A program made the position numbers and the translations under genes. From Atlantibacter sp032062175 (GTDB lineage Bacteria > Pseudomonadota > Gammaproteobacteria > Enterobacterales > Enterobacteriaceae): a DNA stretch of 64,000 nt. The notes beneath the pieces were generated by a model. That model was not told the origin of the DNA and did no database searches. It saw only the letters and a list, made by a program, of their open reading frames with translations. Positions 43,725 through 54,167 of the stretch are shown here, in pieces (the first letter of the stretch is position 1; each line of letters opens with the position of its first letter). The stretch is taken from assembly GCF_032062175.1 (NCBI RefSeq), contig NZ_DAMBQK010000017.1:33208-97207 (forward strand). The letters run 5' to 3'.

Positions 43725-44797
43725 AATTCATCTCCTATAGTATGCCATTGCACTTCATCCGCAGTGATTCGTTGATTACCTATCAGGTGCAACCACATAC
43801 CTCCACGTACGACAGTAGAAACAAGGGGATTCAATTCCATTCCCCGGCCATTTTTGCAATGGCTAATCCCCAGTACAGTGGCGTCATGATGCTGTTTCAT
43901 ATACCGCATTAGCCCCCCATAGCAAAATTCGCTGACGTGATCGGGGATCTCAAGAACATAGCCCGTATCACCCAACATAGGGTTCATAATCGAGGCGACA
44001 GATTGTGAAGAACCGGGATCCTGTACGGAACGTAATAACTGCTCGGCGGACAAGTTACGGACAACTTCAATTTGGTGGCAATGTTGTTCTAACAACCTGG
44101 CATAACGCTCATCTTCTAAATACGCCACAATGTGACCGGAATCGTTAACCTGCCCCGCGACAGACAGCGCAACCGTAAATGTCTGCTCGTCGGTCTGCGC
44201 AAAAATGATAACGCTATTGCAGTTCGCCAGGCCTATACGTTGCTGTTCATCGGGGGCATTGAAGTTACTGACGCTGGCGAAAAGCACCTGCGCATGCCCT
44301 TGCATTGGATGTTGCTGTAATAACGTCCCTGACTCGCAGATCAGAATTTGCGAAAACGTTTTGCTTTGGTCGTAAAGCAGTAAATTGATCATCTTTTCCG
44401 TCTGCTGTCCGCGCCAGCCAACAATGATTAAGTGATCGCGAAGGTGGTTAAAATTGGACAAGCCGCGAATTCCTTTTGTTAAGGCTTGCTGAGCAACCGC
44501 GATCATTTTTCCCATCAATGCGCCAAATAATGCAACGCTGACTGGAATATGCCAGAGGCCAGTAAACCAGCGCCCAGGCTGGCTTTGCGGGCTGAGATCG
44601 CCAAAACCCAGTGTTGAGCCCACTACCGAGCAGTAATAGATAAAATCGCCTAATTTGGCAGTGAGATGCGCTTCACCCGCTATGCGCAGCGCGATATAAC
44701 AAATGCAGTAATGAATCGAGAATAAAATCAGTAGACCCGGCCAGGTTAATCTGGCCAGGTGAAGCTGGCAAAGCTGAATGATGCGAGAAACCAACAT
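43721..44797 (-). CDS. Two-helix potassium-channel-like protein with cytoplasmic RCK-like region
   Basis: 358 residues. Two membrane helices (about 18-38 and 78-102) flank a pore segment with selectivity filter STLGFGD (61-67), a variant of TVGYGD. The rest resembles a Rossmann-type RCK/TrkA_N region (HLIIVGWRGQQTEKM near 122-136; the glycine loop is degenerate). It shares one base with the yjfJ stop (TAATG) and four with the yjfK start, so it is an integral member of the operon, although E. coli K-12 lacks it here. Ion specificity is inferred. Confidence 0.87.
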   Translation of the reverse strand: MLVSRIIQLCQLHLARLTWPGLLILFSIHYCICYIALRIAGEAHLTAKLGDFIYYCSVVGSTLGFGDLSPQSQPGRWFTGLWHIPVSVALFGALMGKMIAVAQQALTKGIRGLSNFNHLRDHLIIVGWRGQQTEKMINLLLYDQSKTFSQILICESGTLLQQHPMQGHAQVLFASVSNFNAPDEQQRIGLANCNSVIIFAQTDEQTFTVALSVAGQVNDSGHIVAYLEDERYARLLEQHCHQIEVVRNLSAEQLLRSVQDPGSSQSVASIMNPMLGDTGYVLEIPDHVSEFCYGGLMRYMKQHHDATVLGISHCKNGRGMELNPLVSTVVRGGMWLHLIGNQRITADEVQWHTIGDEL

Positions 44798-45495
44798 TAA
44801 CCGTTACGCTGATTTTTCAGGCGAGCGAGAACATCCTGCGCATTACTTTTATTAACGCCGCCAATGCCTGCCTGCGATAACTTTTCATCCAGGTCGTGAC
44901 CATTGGCTATTTTTTCCAGCGATTCCGCCGCTTCCAGTCTCGCCTGGCGCTCTGTTTGGCGCGCCTGTAGACGTTTAAGCGAGTCGGCCGCGGTCGCTAC
45001 GCTGCTACTTGCCCCTACGGTAGAGGTCGTTACCGCTTGTTGAGCGCGTTGCATCGCTTCAGTCGCTTTTACCACTTCCAGTTGATGTTCGAACTGAGCA
45101 ATACGTTGACTGGTCGCCGCGACGGCTTTTTCAATAGCATCCCGGGAATGCTCAAAGTTATGCAGCACGCTTTCTTCTGATGCGATTGCCGTTTCGAGGC
45201 GTGAAATTTCTTCAGCAACCTCAAGCAACAGGCTTTCATCGACTTGCTTCTGCATCGCTTCCACGGCCCGGGATTCCAGGGTCGCTTTACGCGCATTCAA
45301 TTCATGCAGTTTGTCTTTGCTCAATTTAACGCGCGCCAGCAGATCAACGCGTGATTCACCGGCTTTATCAAGCTCAGCGCGCGCATCCCGAATGTGCTGC
45401 TCAAGTAAACGTATGCCCTGGGTTTCCTCTATCAGGGTTTCGGTATCGTTAACTAACGACTTCCCCAGACTGAATAGTTTTTTTAAAATACTCAT
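44797..45495 (-). CDS. yjfJ: YjfJ, PspA/IM30-family membrane-stress protein
   Basis: 232 residues, almost wholly helical coiled coil typical of PspA/Vipp1 (ESCRT-III-like): LLEQHIRDARAELDKAG, then RVKLSKDKLHELNARKATLESRA. A conserved tail (VTTSTVGASSSVATAADSLKRLQARQ, IGGVNKSNAQDVLARL) distinguishes YjfJ from PspA. The ATG at 45495 follows GAGGGAATGTG. Likely assembles on the inner membrane inner face; the role with the neighbouring channel and DUF350 protein is inferred from the operon. Confidence 0.93.
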   Translation of the reverse strand: MSILKKLFSLGKSLVNDTETLIEETQGIRLLEQHIRDARAELDKAGESRVDLLARVKLSKDKLHELNARKATLESRAVEAMQKQVDESLLLEVAEEISRLETAIASEESVLHNFEHSRDAIEKAVAATSQRIAQFEHQLEVVKATEAMQRAQQAVTTSTVGASSSVATAADSLKRLQARQTERQARLEAAESLEKIANGHDLDEKLSQAGIGGVNKSNAQDVLARLKNQRNG

Positions 45496-45533
45496 CACAT
45501 TCCCTCGTAAATAGATCGACGATGCCTTTCGTC

Positions 45534-45929
45534 TTATGATTCAGCAATAATTTCAGCGAGTTCTAACGCGTTTTCAGCCAGCGCTTCAATCTCAAGAACA
45601 ATATCAGCAATAGAAGACGCGAGCGAAAGCGCCCCGAACGCTACGTAATACTCCTGATGATTTATAATAGAGATACCGACTGAGGAAAGGGGTAATAATT
45701 TTTGAATACGCAACAAACGATAATTTAATTTATTTGCGTCATGAATATTTTCGACGGGGCATATCACCGTTTCTATTAGCATTTGCTTTGATGTCATTGA
45801 AATATGAATAATGAGATCGCCGTGTTGCTTTAATGTTAGTATTAATATGTCTTGCATACGTGAAACAGAATAATTGCAATACCTCTCTTGCGTTAACTCC
45901 GTTTCCAGCGCGACGATTGTCCATGTCAC
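45534..45929 (-). CDS. yjfI: YjfI, DUF2170 protein
   Basis: 131 residues of the DUF2170 family, first gene of the yjfI-yjfC operon, with AGGAGGATTCATAAG upstream. Cytoplasmic by sequence, no known motif or catalytic residue. C-terminal half is helical (LASSIADIVLEIEALAENALELAEIIAES). Function unknown. Confidence 0.88.
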   Translation of the reverse strand: MTWTIVALETELTQERYCNYSVSRMQDILILTLKQHGDLIIHISMTSKQMLIETVICPVENIHDANKLNYRLLRIQKLLPLSSVGISIINHQEYYVAFGALSLASSIADIVLEIEALAENALELAEIIAES

Positions 45930-46017
45930 TTATGAATCCTCCTGATATATTTTCGGAATAAATATATTTTTGCTATAATCCCCTTATTGGTTTTAAAGTA
46001 TGCAATAAAAAGCAATT

Positions 46018-46045
46018 AAAAAAAAACCATCCCGGAGGATGGTTT
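46018..46045 (-). terminator. Intrinsic terminator after rlmB
   Basis: On the minus strand AAACCATCC-TCCG-GGATGGTTT followed by a run of T. Confidence 0.92.
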
Positions 46046-46058
46046 CAATAATCGGAAA

Positions 46059-46790
46059 TTAGCTGCGTTGTCTCACCGCTTCGAACAGGCAGATGCCCGT
46101 CGCAACGGAAACGTTTAATGACGATACGCTGCCCGCCATCGGAATGCTGATCAACTCGTCGCAGTGCTCGCGGGTCAAACGGCGCATGCCCTCGCCTTCC
46201 GCGCCCATCACCAGCGCCAGACGGCCGGTCATTTTGCTCTGGTAGACAGTGTGGTCCGCTTCGCCAGCGGTGCCGACAATCCAGACATTCTCTTCCTGAA
46301 GCAGACGCATAGTGCGCGCCAGGTTGGTGACGCGAATCAACGGCACGTTTTCCGCCGCGCCGCAGGCCACTTTTTTGGCGGTGGCGTTGAGCTGCGCGGA
46401 ACGGTCTTTCGGTACGATAACCGCGTGCACGCCTGCCGCATCGGCGCTACGTAGACATGCGCCCAGATTATGGGGATCGGTCACGCCGTCGAGGATCAAC
46501 AGGAACGGCGATTCAAACTGGGCCAGCAGATCCGGCAGATCGTTTTCCTGATACTGACGCCCCGGCTTGACCCGCGCGATAATCCCCTGATGGACCGCGC
46601 CATCGCTTTTTTCATCCAGGAACTGGCGGTTCGCCACCTGAATCACCACGCCCTGGGCTTCCAGCGCGTGCAGTAAAGGCAGCAACCGTTTATCTTCGCG
46701 GCCTTTCAGCACAAAGACTTCCTGAAAACGTTCAGGTGCACGTTCCAGCAAAGCCTGAACCGCATGGATGCCGTAAATCATTTCACTCAT
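46059..46790 (-). CDS. rlmB: 23S rRNA (guanosine-2'-O-)-methyltransferase RlmB
   Basis: 243 residues of the SpoU (SPOUT) family. N-terminal substrate-binding domain (MSEMIYGIHAVQALLERAP), then LILDGVTDPHNLGACLRSADAAG (motif 1), VMGAEGEGMRRLTREHCDELISIPM (motif 2) and SVSSLNVSVATGICLFEAVRQR (motif 3), the knotted AdoMet site. It methylates G2251 in the P-loop of 23S rRNA. Co-transcribed with rnr upstream. Confidence 0.98.
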   Translation of the reverse strand: MSEMIYGIHAVQALLERAPERFQEVFVLKGREDKRLLPLLHALEAQGVVIQVANRQFLDEKSDGAVHQGIIARVKPGRQYQENDLPDLLAQFESPFLLILDGVTDPHNLGACLRSADAAGVHAVIVPKDRSAQLNATAKKVACGAAENVPLIRVTNLARTMRLLQEENVWIVGTAGEADHTVYQSKMTGRLALVMGAEGEGMRRLTREHCDELISIPMAGSVSSLNVSVATGICLFEAVRQRS

Positions 46791-46873
46791 GAAAAGTACT
46801 CATTTGAGGCGATATCACGCCTGGTTTAATACGTTGCCGCTGGCCTTATCGCCACGATAAGGCCAGCCGGACG

Positions 46874-49318
46874 TTACGCGTCGTGCGTTTTCTTTTTCGC
46901 TGCCCGCTTCGCTTTGGTCGTCGCCGCGATTTTTTGGGTTTTCGTCGACGGTTTTTTCACTTTCTTATCGGCTTGCTCTGTTTTGGCTTTCGGCTTGCGC
47001 TTTTCGCCACGGAATTCGCTGTCCGGCTCGAAATTGGTTCTTTTACCCGCCTGACGACGCTTCCCGGAGGGCTTCGCTGCGCCGCCCTTACGCGCTTTCT
47101 CACGCGCCGTTTTACCGACGTTGCGCGGGCCGCGCTCGCTGGAGATCAGCGAGAAGTCGATCTTACGCTCGTCCATGTTGACCGCTTCGACTTTCACTTC
47201 CACGCGGTCGCCCAGGCGATAGGTTTGCCCACCGGATTCGCCGATCAAGCGCTGGCCTACCTGGTCGAAACGGTAATAGTCGTTGTCCAGTGAAGAAACG
47301 TGCACCAGCCCGTCGATAAACAGATCGTTGAGACGGACAAAGAAGCCGAAGCCGGTGACGCTGGCGATAACGCCCGCGAACGTCTGCCCTACCTGATCCT
47401 GCATAAAGTCGCACTTCAGCCAGTCCGAAACTTCTCGGGTGGCTTCATCGGCGCGACGTTCGGTCATGGAGCAGTGTTGGCCCAGTTGCAGCATCGCTTC
47501 CACGGAATAGTGCCAGCCGCCGGTCGGCGTACTGTTGCCGACGTGCCCTTCCTGCTTCGCCAGCAGATATTTAATGGCGCGGTGCAGCGACAGGTCCGGA
47601 TAACGGCGGATCGGCGACGTGAAGTGCGCATAAGACTGAAGCGCCAGGCCAAAGTGACCGCGGTTTTCCGGATCATAGATGGCCTGTTTCATGGAGCGCA
47701 GCAGCATGGTTTGCAGCATTTCGTGGTCTGGACGATCGGCGATGGATTCCAGCAGTTCGGCGTAGTCGCGCGGCTCGGGTTTATCCCGGCCCGGCAGTTC
47801 CAGCCCAAGTTCAGCCAGTACCGAGCGGAACGAAGTGATCGCCTCGGTGCTCGGACGGTCATGAATACGGAACAGCGCCGGCTCCTGGTGTTTCTCAACG
47901 AAACGCGCCGCCGAGATGTTCGCCAGAATCATGCACTCTTCGATCAGTTTATGCGCGTCGTTACGCTGGGTTTGCTCGATGCGTTCGATGCGGCGCTCAG
48001 CATTAAAGATGAACTTCGCCTCTTCGCTTTCAAACGAGATACCGCCACGCTCGCTGCGGGCAACGTCCAGCGCTTTATACAGGTGATGCAGTTCTTCGAT
48101 GTGCTTAACCAGCGGCTGATACTGCTCGCGCAGATCCTGGTCGCCCTGCAAAATATGCCATACCTTGGTGTAGGTCAGGCGCGCATGGGAGCGCATTACC
48201 GCTTCATAGAATTTGTAACCGGTCAGCTTGCCGCTGGCGGAGACGGTCATCTCGCACACCATACACAGGCGGTTGACCTGCGGGTTCAGCGAGCACAGAC
48301 CGTTGGACAGGACTTCCGGCAGCATGGGAACCACCTGCGATGGGAAGTAGACTGAGGTGCCGCGATTGTGCGCTTCGGTATCCAGCGCGGTTTGCGGACG
48401 CACGTAATAGCTTACATCGGCAATCGCCACCCACAGGCGCCAGCCGCCGCCGCGTTTTTTCTCGCAGAATACCGCATCGTCAAAGTCGCGGGCGTCTTCG
48501 CCGTCGATAGTGACCAGCGGCAGATCGCGTAAATCCACGCGTCCGGCAATAGCCTCTTCCGGCACGTCTTCGGTTAATCCGGCGACCTCTTTCTCGACCG
48601 CTTTCGGCCAGACGTAGGGGATTTCATGGGTGCGCAGCGCCATATCGACGGCCATGCCGGTACCCATGTTATCGCCCAACACTTCAACAATTTTACCAAT
48701 CGCTTTGGTGCGACGGGTCGGGCGCTGGGTCAGTTCCACCACCACCACGAAGCCCATGCGCGCGCCCATGATCTCTTCGGGCGGGATCAGGATATCAAAG
48801 CTTAAGCGGCTGTCGTCCGGCACCACAAAGCCGACGCCTGCGTCGGTAAAATAGCGCCCGACGATCTGGCCGGTTTTCGGTACCAGCACGCGGACGATAC
48901 GCGCTTCGCGGCGTCCTTTACGGTCCGATCCCAGCGGCTGCGCCAGCACCTGATCGCCGTGAATGCAGGTTTTCATCTGTTCAGATGACAGATACAAATC
49001 GTCTTTGCGGCCTTCTACTCTCAGGAAACCGTAGCCATCGCGATGGCCGATTACGGTGCCTTTTACCAGGTCCAGACGCTCCGGCAAGGCGTAGCACTGG
49101 CGGCGGGTGAAGACCAGTTGCCCATCGCGCTCCATGGCGCGCAGGCGGCGGCGCAGGGCTTCCTGCTGTTCTTCGCCTTCAATATTCAGCTCGATCGCCA
49201 GTTCTTCCCGGCTCGCGGGCTTTTCGCGTTTGGTTAAGTGCTCGAGGATGAATTCCCGGCTCGGGATTGGATTGTTGTACTTCTCTGCTTCTCGTTCCTG
49301 AAAAGGATCTTGTGACAT
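46874..49318 (-). CDS. rnr: Exoribonuclease R
   Basis: 814 residues from MSQDPFQEREAEKYNNPIP, as in E. coli. N-terminal helix-turn-helix and cold-shock domains, RNB catalytic domain with the metal-binding aspartates in TIDGEDARDFDDAVF, TSPIRRYPDLSLHRAIKYLL, then an S1 domain (FAGVIASVTGFGFFVRLNDLFIDGLVHVSSL) and a long Lys-rich tail. A 3'-5' hydrolytic RNase that degrades structured RNA and assists in trans-translation. Sits in nsrR-rnr-rlmB. Confidence 0.98.
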   Translation of the reverse strand: MSQDPFQEREAEKYNNPIPSREFILEHLTKREKPASREELAIELNIEGEEQQEALRRRLRAMERDGQLVFTRRQCYALPERLDLVKGTVIGHRDGYGFLRVEGRKDDLYLSSEQMKTCIHGDQVLAQPLGSDRKGRREARIVRVLVPKTGQIVGRYFTDAGVGFVVPDDSRLSFDILIPPEEIMGARMGFVVVVELTQRPTRRTKAIGKIVEVLGDNMGTGMAVDMALRTHEIPYVWPKAVEKEVAGLTEDVPEEAIAGRVDLRDLPLVTIDGEDARDFDDAVFCEKKRGGGWRLWVAIADVSYYVRPQTALDTEAHNRGTSVYFPSQVVPMLPEVLSNGLCSLNPQVNRLCMVCEMTVSASGKLTGYKFYEAVMRSHARLTYTKVWHILQGDQDLREQYQPLVKHIEELHHLYKALDVARSERGGISFESEEAKFIFNAERRIERIEQTQRNDAHKLIEECMILANISAARFVEKHQEPALFRIHDRPSTEAITSFRSVLAELGLELPGRDKPEPRDYAELLESIADRPDHEMLQTMLLRSMKQAIYDPENRGHFGLALQSYAHFTSPIRRYPDLSLHRAIKYLLAKQEGHVGNSTPTGGWHYSVEAMLQLGQHCSMTERRADEATREVSDWLKCDFMQDQVGQTFAGVIASVTGFGFFVRLNDLFIDGLVHVSSLDNDYYRFDQVGQRLIGESGGQTYRLGDRVEVKVEAVNMDERKIDFSLISSERGPRNVGKTAREKARKGGAAKPSGKRRQAGKRTNFEPDSEFRGEKRKPKAKTEQADKKVKKPSTKTQKIAATTKAKRAAKKKTHDA

Positions 49319-49428
49319 TTCGATTCCTCCGTTGTCATCTCTGGCGGAACGCCCCAACGGTTCAGTGTATAGCGCGTCACGCAGCGTTCGTTGATGCGTA
49401 AAGCGCGCTGAAACCCGTCAGGTAATAA

Positions 49429-49854
49429 CTATTCCACCAGCAGTAATTTATACAGCGGCGTATTCTCTTCAACTAAGTCGGCAAGCGTGTAGTTATCAAG
49501 CTCAGTCAGAAAACTATTCACCGCTTTTGAAAGCGCCTGTTTTAAACGGCAGGCGGGGGTGATATGGCAAAACTCGCTGCTGCAGTTCACCAGCGAGAGG
49601 GGTTCCAGCTCGCGAACGACATCACCGATGCGAATTAAGGGTGCAGGTTTGCCTAAACGGATGCCGCCGTTTTTTCCACGTACAGCCATAACATAACCAG
49701 CGCGACTCAGTTGGTTGATAATTTTAACCATATGATTACGGGACACGCCATAAACCTCGGTCACTTCGGAAATACTCGTCATACGACCTTCCGGCAATGA
49801 CGCCATATAAATCAAAGCACGTAATCCGTAATCGGTAAAACTCGTTAACTGCAC
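49429..49854 (-). CDS. nsrR: NsrR, nitric-oxide-sensing Rrf2-family repressor
   Basis: 141 residues. Winged helix (SISEVTEVYGVSRNHMVKIINQLSRAGYV) and the cluster ligands C91, C96 and C102 (NCSSEFCHITPACRL). NO destroys the iron-sulfur cluster and releases target promoters such as ytfE and hmp; one target-type operator lies in this same window at 28.1 kb. Upstream of rnr. Confidence 0.97.
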   Translation of the reverse strand: MQLTSFTDYGLRALIYMASLPEGRMTSISEVTEVYGVSRNHMVKIINQLSRAGYVMAVRGKNGGIRLGKPAPLIRIGDVVRELEPLSLVNCSSEFCHITPACRLKQALSKAVNSFLTELDNYTLADLVEENTPLYKLLLVE

Positions 49855-50014
49855 ATCAACCTCTGAATAAGGGGGGAAAGCGATTTGCCTGGGGCATATG
49901 TCTAAATATTTGGCGTTGCATGTGCCCTGGCGGATTATTTAGGGCATAGAGTGATGATAAACCAGCCAGCGTACAGGCGGCTAATTTATTTAAATAAGGT
50001 TGGGGAAAAAGCGG

Positions 50015-50050
50015 AAAAAACAAGAAAGGGGCGCTCAAAACGCCCCTTTT
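50015..50050 (-). terminator. Terminator after purA
   Basis: AAGGGGCG-TTTTGAG-CGCCCCTTT stem on the minus strand followed by CTTGTTTTTTC. Confidence 0.85.
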
Positions 50051-50055
50051 CATCA

Positions 50056-51357
<1,302 letters not shown>

Positions 51358-51360
51358 TCA

Positions 51361-51390
51361 AAATCACCGTTTGCTTAAAAATGGATTCTA
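51361..51390 (-). promoter_or_regulatory. purA promoter -10 and PurR-like operator
   Basis: On the minus strand TAGAAT (51390-51385) lies just upstream of AAGCAAACGGTGATTT (51376-51361). The latter matches the GCAAACG half of the purine repressor consensus with mismatches in the second half. It lies between the promoter and the start codon, as an operator would. Confidence 0.5.
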
Positions 51391-51456
51391 CCATCGGTTT
51401 TGTGGATGATCAGCCCTTTTTATATTCAAAATTCATCGAACTTGACCAAATAACGG

Positions 51457-51654
51457 TCAGCCAATCGTTTTCCTCAACATGTAGTAGATAACGCAGCCAG
51501 CGACCACTAGACCGCCGCCAAAGCGGCGTAAAATCGTTTCAGGTAATTGTGTCATACTTAACACCATCCGCCGCCAAAGACGCGGAAATAACATCGGCCC
51601 GAGGCCTTCCAGCACCAATACCAGTGCCAGCGCTAACCAAATCGTTGAATTCAT
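51457..51654 (-). CDS. yjeT: YjeT, small DUF2065 membrane protein
   Basis: 65 residues from MNSTIWLALALVLVLEGLGPMLFP with two hydrophobic helices (about 3-20 and 46-62) and LRRFGGGLVVAGCVIYYMLRKTIG at the end. Same length as E. coli YjeT. Function unknown; separated from hflC by a terminator. Confidence 0.92.
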   Translation of the reverse strand: MNSTIWLALALVLVLEGLGPMLFPRLWRRMVLSMTQLPETILRRFGGGLVVAGCVIYYMLRKTIG

Positions 51655-51669
51655 TTTTCTCTGTCCAAT

Positions 51670-51698
51670 AAAAAAAGAGCCGGTATTCACCGGCTCTT
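51670..51698 (-). terminator. Intrinsic terminator after hflC
   Basis: AAGAGCCGGT-GAAT-ACCGGCTCTT followed by TTTTT on the minus strand, between hflC and yjeT. Confidence 0.92.
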
Positions 51699-51717
51699 CA
51701 TCAGGGATTCGCGTAGA

Positions 51718-52722
51718 TTAGCGCGCGCTGTTGGATGGCGTCTTCATATAACGGAAGAAGTCGCTGTCCGGGCTCAGCACCATCACATCCTGATTGGAGT
51801 TGAAGCTGCTTTCATAAGCGCGCAGGCTACGGATAAACGCATAGAAATCCGGGTCCTGGCTGAACGCGTCGGCAAACAGTTTCGCCGCTTCAGCATCACC
51901 TTCACCACGCAGGATACGCGCCTGACGCTCAGATTCCGCCAGCGTTTTGGTCACTTCATAGTCGGCGGTCGCGCGCAATTTCTCCGCTTCTTCCTGGCCT
52001 TGCGAACGGTGACGACGCGCTACCGCCTCACGTTCTGCACGCATACGGTTGAAGATCGCTTCAGACACTTCGGTCGGCAGGTTGATCTGCTTGATACGCA
52101 CATCCACCACTTCGATACCCAGCGCGGCCATACTGTTTGGGTTCACCACCGGCACTTTGCCGTTGGTTTCCGCCGCAACGCGCTCTGCCGCTTTGGCAAT
52201 CGCATCATCCGCCGCCGGTGTCGTCACTTCATCTTCGGTGCCCGCAGAACCGGAGTTCAGCGCATCGCGCACTTCCAGAGTCAAACGACCACGGGAGTCG
52301 GTCACGATGTCTTTCACATCCAGACGCCCGATTTCCGAACGCAAACGGTCCGAGAACTTACGTTTCAGCAGCACTTCCGCCTGAGAAACGTCGCCGCCGC
52401 CTGTCGCCAGGTAGTAACGGCTGAAGTCGCTGATACGCCATTTGATATAGGAGTCGACGATCAGGTCTTTCTTCTCTTTGGTCACGAAACGATCCGCCTG
52501 GTTATCCATAGTCTGGATACGCGCATCAAGCGTCTTCACCGATTCGATAAACGGGATTTTGAAATGCAGGCCTGGCTCAAACACCACCGGCTTGTTTTCA
52601 TCATCACGCAGGACCTTACCGAAACGCAGCGTAATTCCACGCTCACCTTCTTTCACCACGAATACCGAGGTGTAGAGCACCACCAGCACGATGATGATGA
52701 CTGCAATCACTGACTTACGCAT
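51718..52722 (-). CDS. hflC: HflC, SPFH-family regulator of FtsH
   Basis: 334 residues. One N-terminal membrane helix (about 4-20), SPFH/band 7 domain (VKEGERGITLRFGKVLRD ... PGLHFKIPFIESVKTLDARIQTM) and a C-terminal coiled region facing the periplasm. Forms a large HflKC cage around the FtsH protease. 2 bp after hflK, so translationally coupled. Confidence 0.97.
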   Translation of the reverse strand: MRKSVIAVIIIVLVVLYTSVFVVKEGERGITLRFGKVLRDDENKPVVFEPGLHFKIPFIESVKTLDARIQTMDNQADRFVTKEKKDLIVDSYIKWRISDFSRYYLATGGGDVSQAEVLLKRKFSDRLRSEIGRLDVKDIVTDSRGRLTLEVRDALNSGSAGTEDEVTTPAADDAIAKAAERVAAETNGKVPVVNPNSMAALGIEVVDVRIKQINLPTEVSEAIFNRMRAEREAVARRHRSQGQEEAEKLRATADYEVTKTLAESERQARILRGEGDAEAAKLFADAFSQDPDFYAFIRSLRAYESSFNSNQDVMVLSPDSDFFRYMKTPSNSAR

Positions 52723-52724
52723 TG

Positions 52725-53975
52725 TTATTCACTCCCTTCGCGCTGGTAATCGTTACGCTGCGCATTCGCACGGCGCTGATCCATGATGTCGCCAGCGCTG
52801 GACGAGGCAGGCCGGTTAGCGCCGCTGTTGCTGGATGAGGAAGCAGGCGGCAGGCGCAGTAAGGAATCCGCGCCACTGCTATCGCTCTTTGATGCCGGGG
52901 CATTGTTGCCTTTCAGCATCTGATCCAGCGGCAGAACCATCAGGTTTCCGCCCTTATCGTTAACCAGTACTTTACGGGTATGGCTAAGGACTTTTTCCAT
53001 GGTCTCGATATACAGACGTTCGCGGGTGATTTCCGGCGCGGCTTTATATTCCGGGAGAATTTTGGCAAAGCGCGCCACTTCACCCTGCGCTTCCAGAATG
53101 GTCTGGGTCTTATACGCACGGGCATCTTCGATGATGCGCTGGGCAGAACCGTTAGCGCGCGGCTGCACTTCGTTGGTGTAGGCTTCCGCCTCACGGATGT
53201 ATTGCTGTTCGTTTTCACGCGCGGCAATCGCATCGTCAAACGCGGCTTTCACCTCTTCCGGCGGACGTGCGGCCTGGAAGTTGACGTCCAGCAGCGTGAT
53301 ACCCATGTTGTAAGGACGAATAGTCTCTTCCAGTTCGCGCTGGGTATCGCTACGGATCACCGTACGGCCTTCAGTGAGGATACGGTCCATGGTGTATTTG
53401 CCGATCACGCCGCGCAGGGCGCTGTCAGTGGCCTGACGCAGACTGTCGTCGGCGCTGGTCACGCTAAACAGATAACGCTCGGGATCGGTCACGCGGTACT
53501 GCACGTTCATCTCAACGCGCACCACGTTTTCATCAGAGGTCAGCATAACGCCGGACGCCGCGAGTTCACGCACCGATTCCACGTTAACAGGCTGGACGCT
53601 ATCGATAAACGTTGGCTTCCAGTTCAGGCCAGGTTCAACCAGGTGACTGAATTTGCCAAAACGCGTTACCACGCCGCGCTCCGCTTCTTTGATAGTATAG
53701 AATCCGCTCGCAGCCCAAATGATCACCGCCGCCGCAGCGACAATCACCACCACACGGCCACCGATAGGGTTACGGGGGCCCTGGGTTGAACTTCCACCGC
53801 TTCTACCACCAAATCCACCGAGTTTTTTACTCAGTTTACGGAAGATATCATCCAGATCGGGCGGCCCCTGATCGCGACCGCCTTTATTTCCATTTCCCCC
53901 AGAGTCGCCGCCAGGCTTGCTGCTTCCCCACGGGTCGCGGTCCTGTCCGTTATTACCGGGCTGATTCCACGCCAT
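52725..53975 (-). CDS. hflK: HflK, SPFH-family regulator of FtsH
   Basis: 416 residues. A Gly-rich cytoplasmic N-terminus (MAWNQPGNNGQDRDPWGSSK), one membrane helix (about 76-95), the SPFH domain (EAERGVVTRFGKFSHLVEPGLNWKP) and a Ser/Asn-rich C-terminal tail (about 365-416). Partner of HflC in control of FtsH proteolysis. Followed immediately by hflC. Confidence 0.97.
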   Translation of the reverse strand: MAWNQPGNNGQDRDPWGSSKPGGDSGGNGNKGGRDQGPPDLDDIFRKLSKKLGGFGGRSGGSSTQGPRNPIGGRVVVIVAAAAVIIWAASGFYTIKEAERGVVTRFGKFSHLVEPGLNWKPTFIDSVQPVNVESVRELAASGVMLTSDENVVRVEMNVQYRVTDPERYLFSVTSADDSLRQATDSALRGVIGKYTMDRILTEGRTVIRSDTQRELEETIRPYNMGITLLDVNFQAARPPEEVKAAFDDAIAARENEQQYIREAEAYTNEVQPRANGSAQRIIEDARAYKTQTILEAQGEVARFAKILPEYKAAPEITRERLYIETMEKVLSHTRKVLVNDKGGNLMVLPLDQMLKGNNAPASKSDSSGADSLLRLPPASSSSNSGANRPASSSAGDIMDQRRANAQRNDYQREGSE

Positions 53976-54167
53976 GTTTGTGCTCCATATTTGTTATGCG
54001 GTGATATACCTGTCCTGCTCCGCACTGTCTCTTTATTGCTGTCTTCACGTTTCCCACGGCATCGCGCTTAATGCCGCCGGGAAGTTGTTCCGTTCGCGCT
54101 ACGAGACAACCCAGACTATTTCAGGTACCCCCCAAAGGGGAAAGTTCTTCAGGCAACCTCAGACCGG

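Noticed and set aside
47300..48355. 351-codon plus-strand frame opposite rnr
   Set aside because: Lies within the RNB domain coding sequence of rnr on the other strand and has no recognisable protein content.
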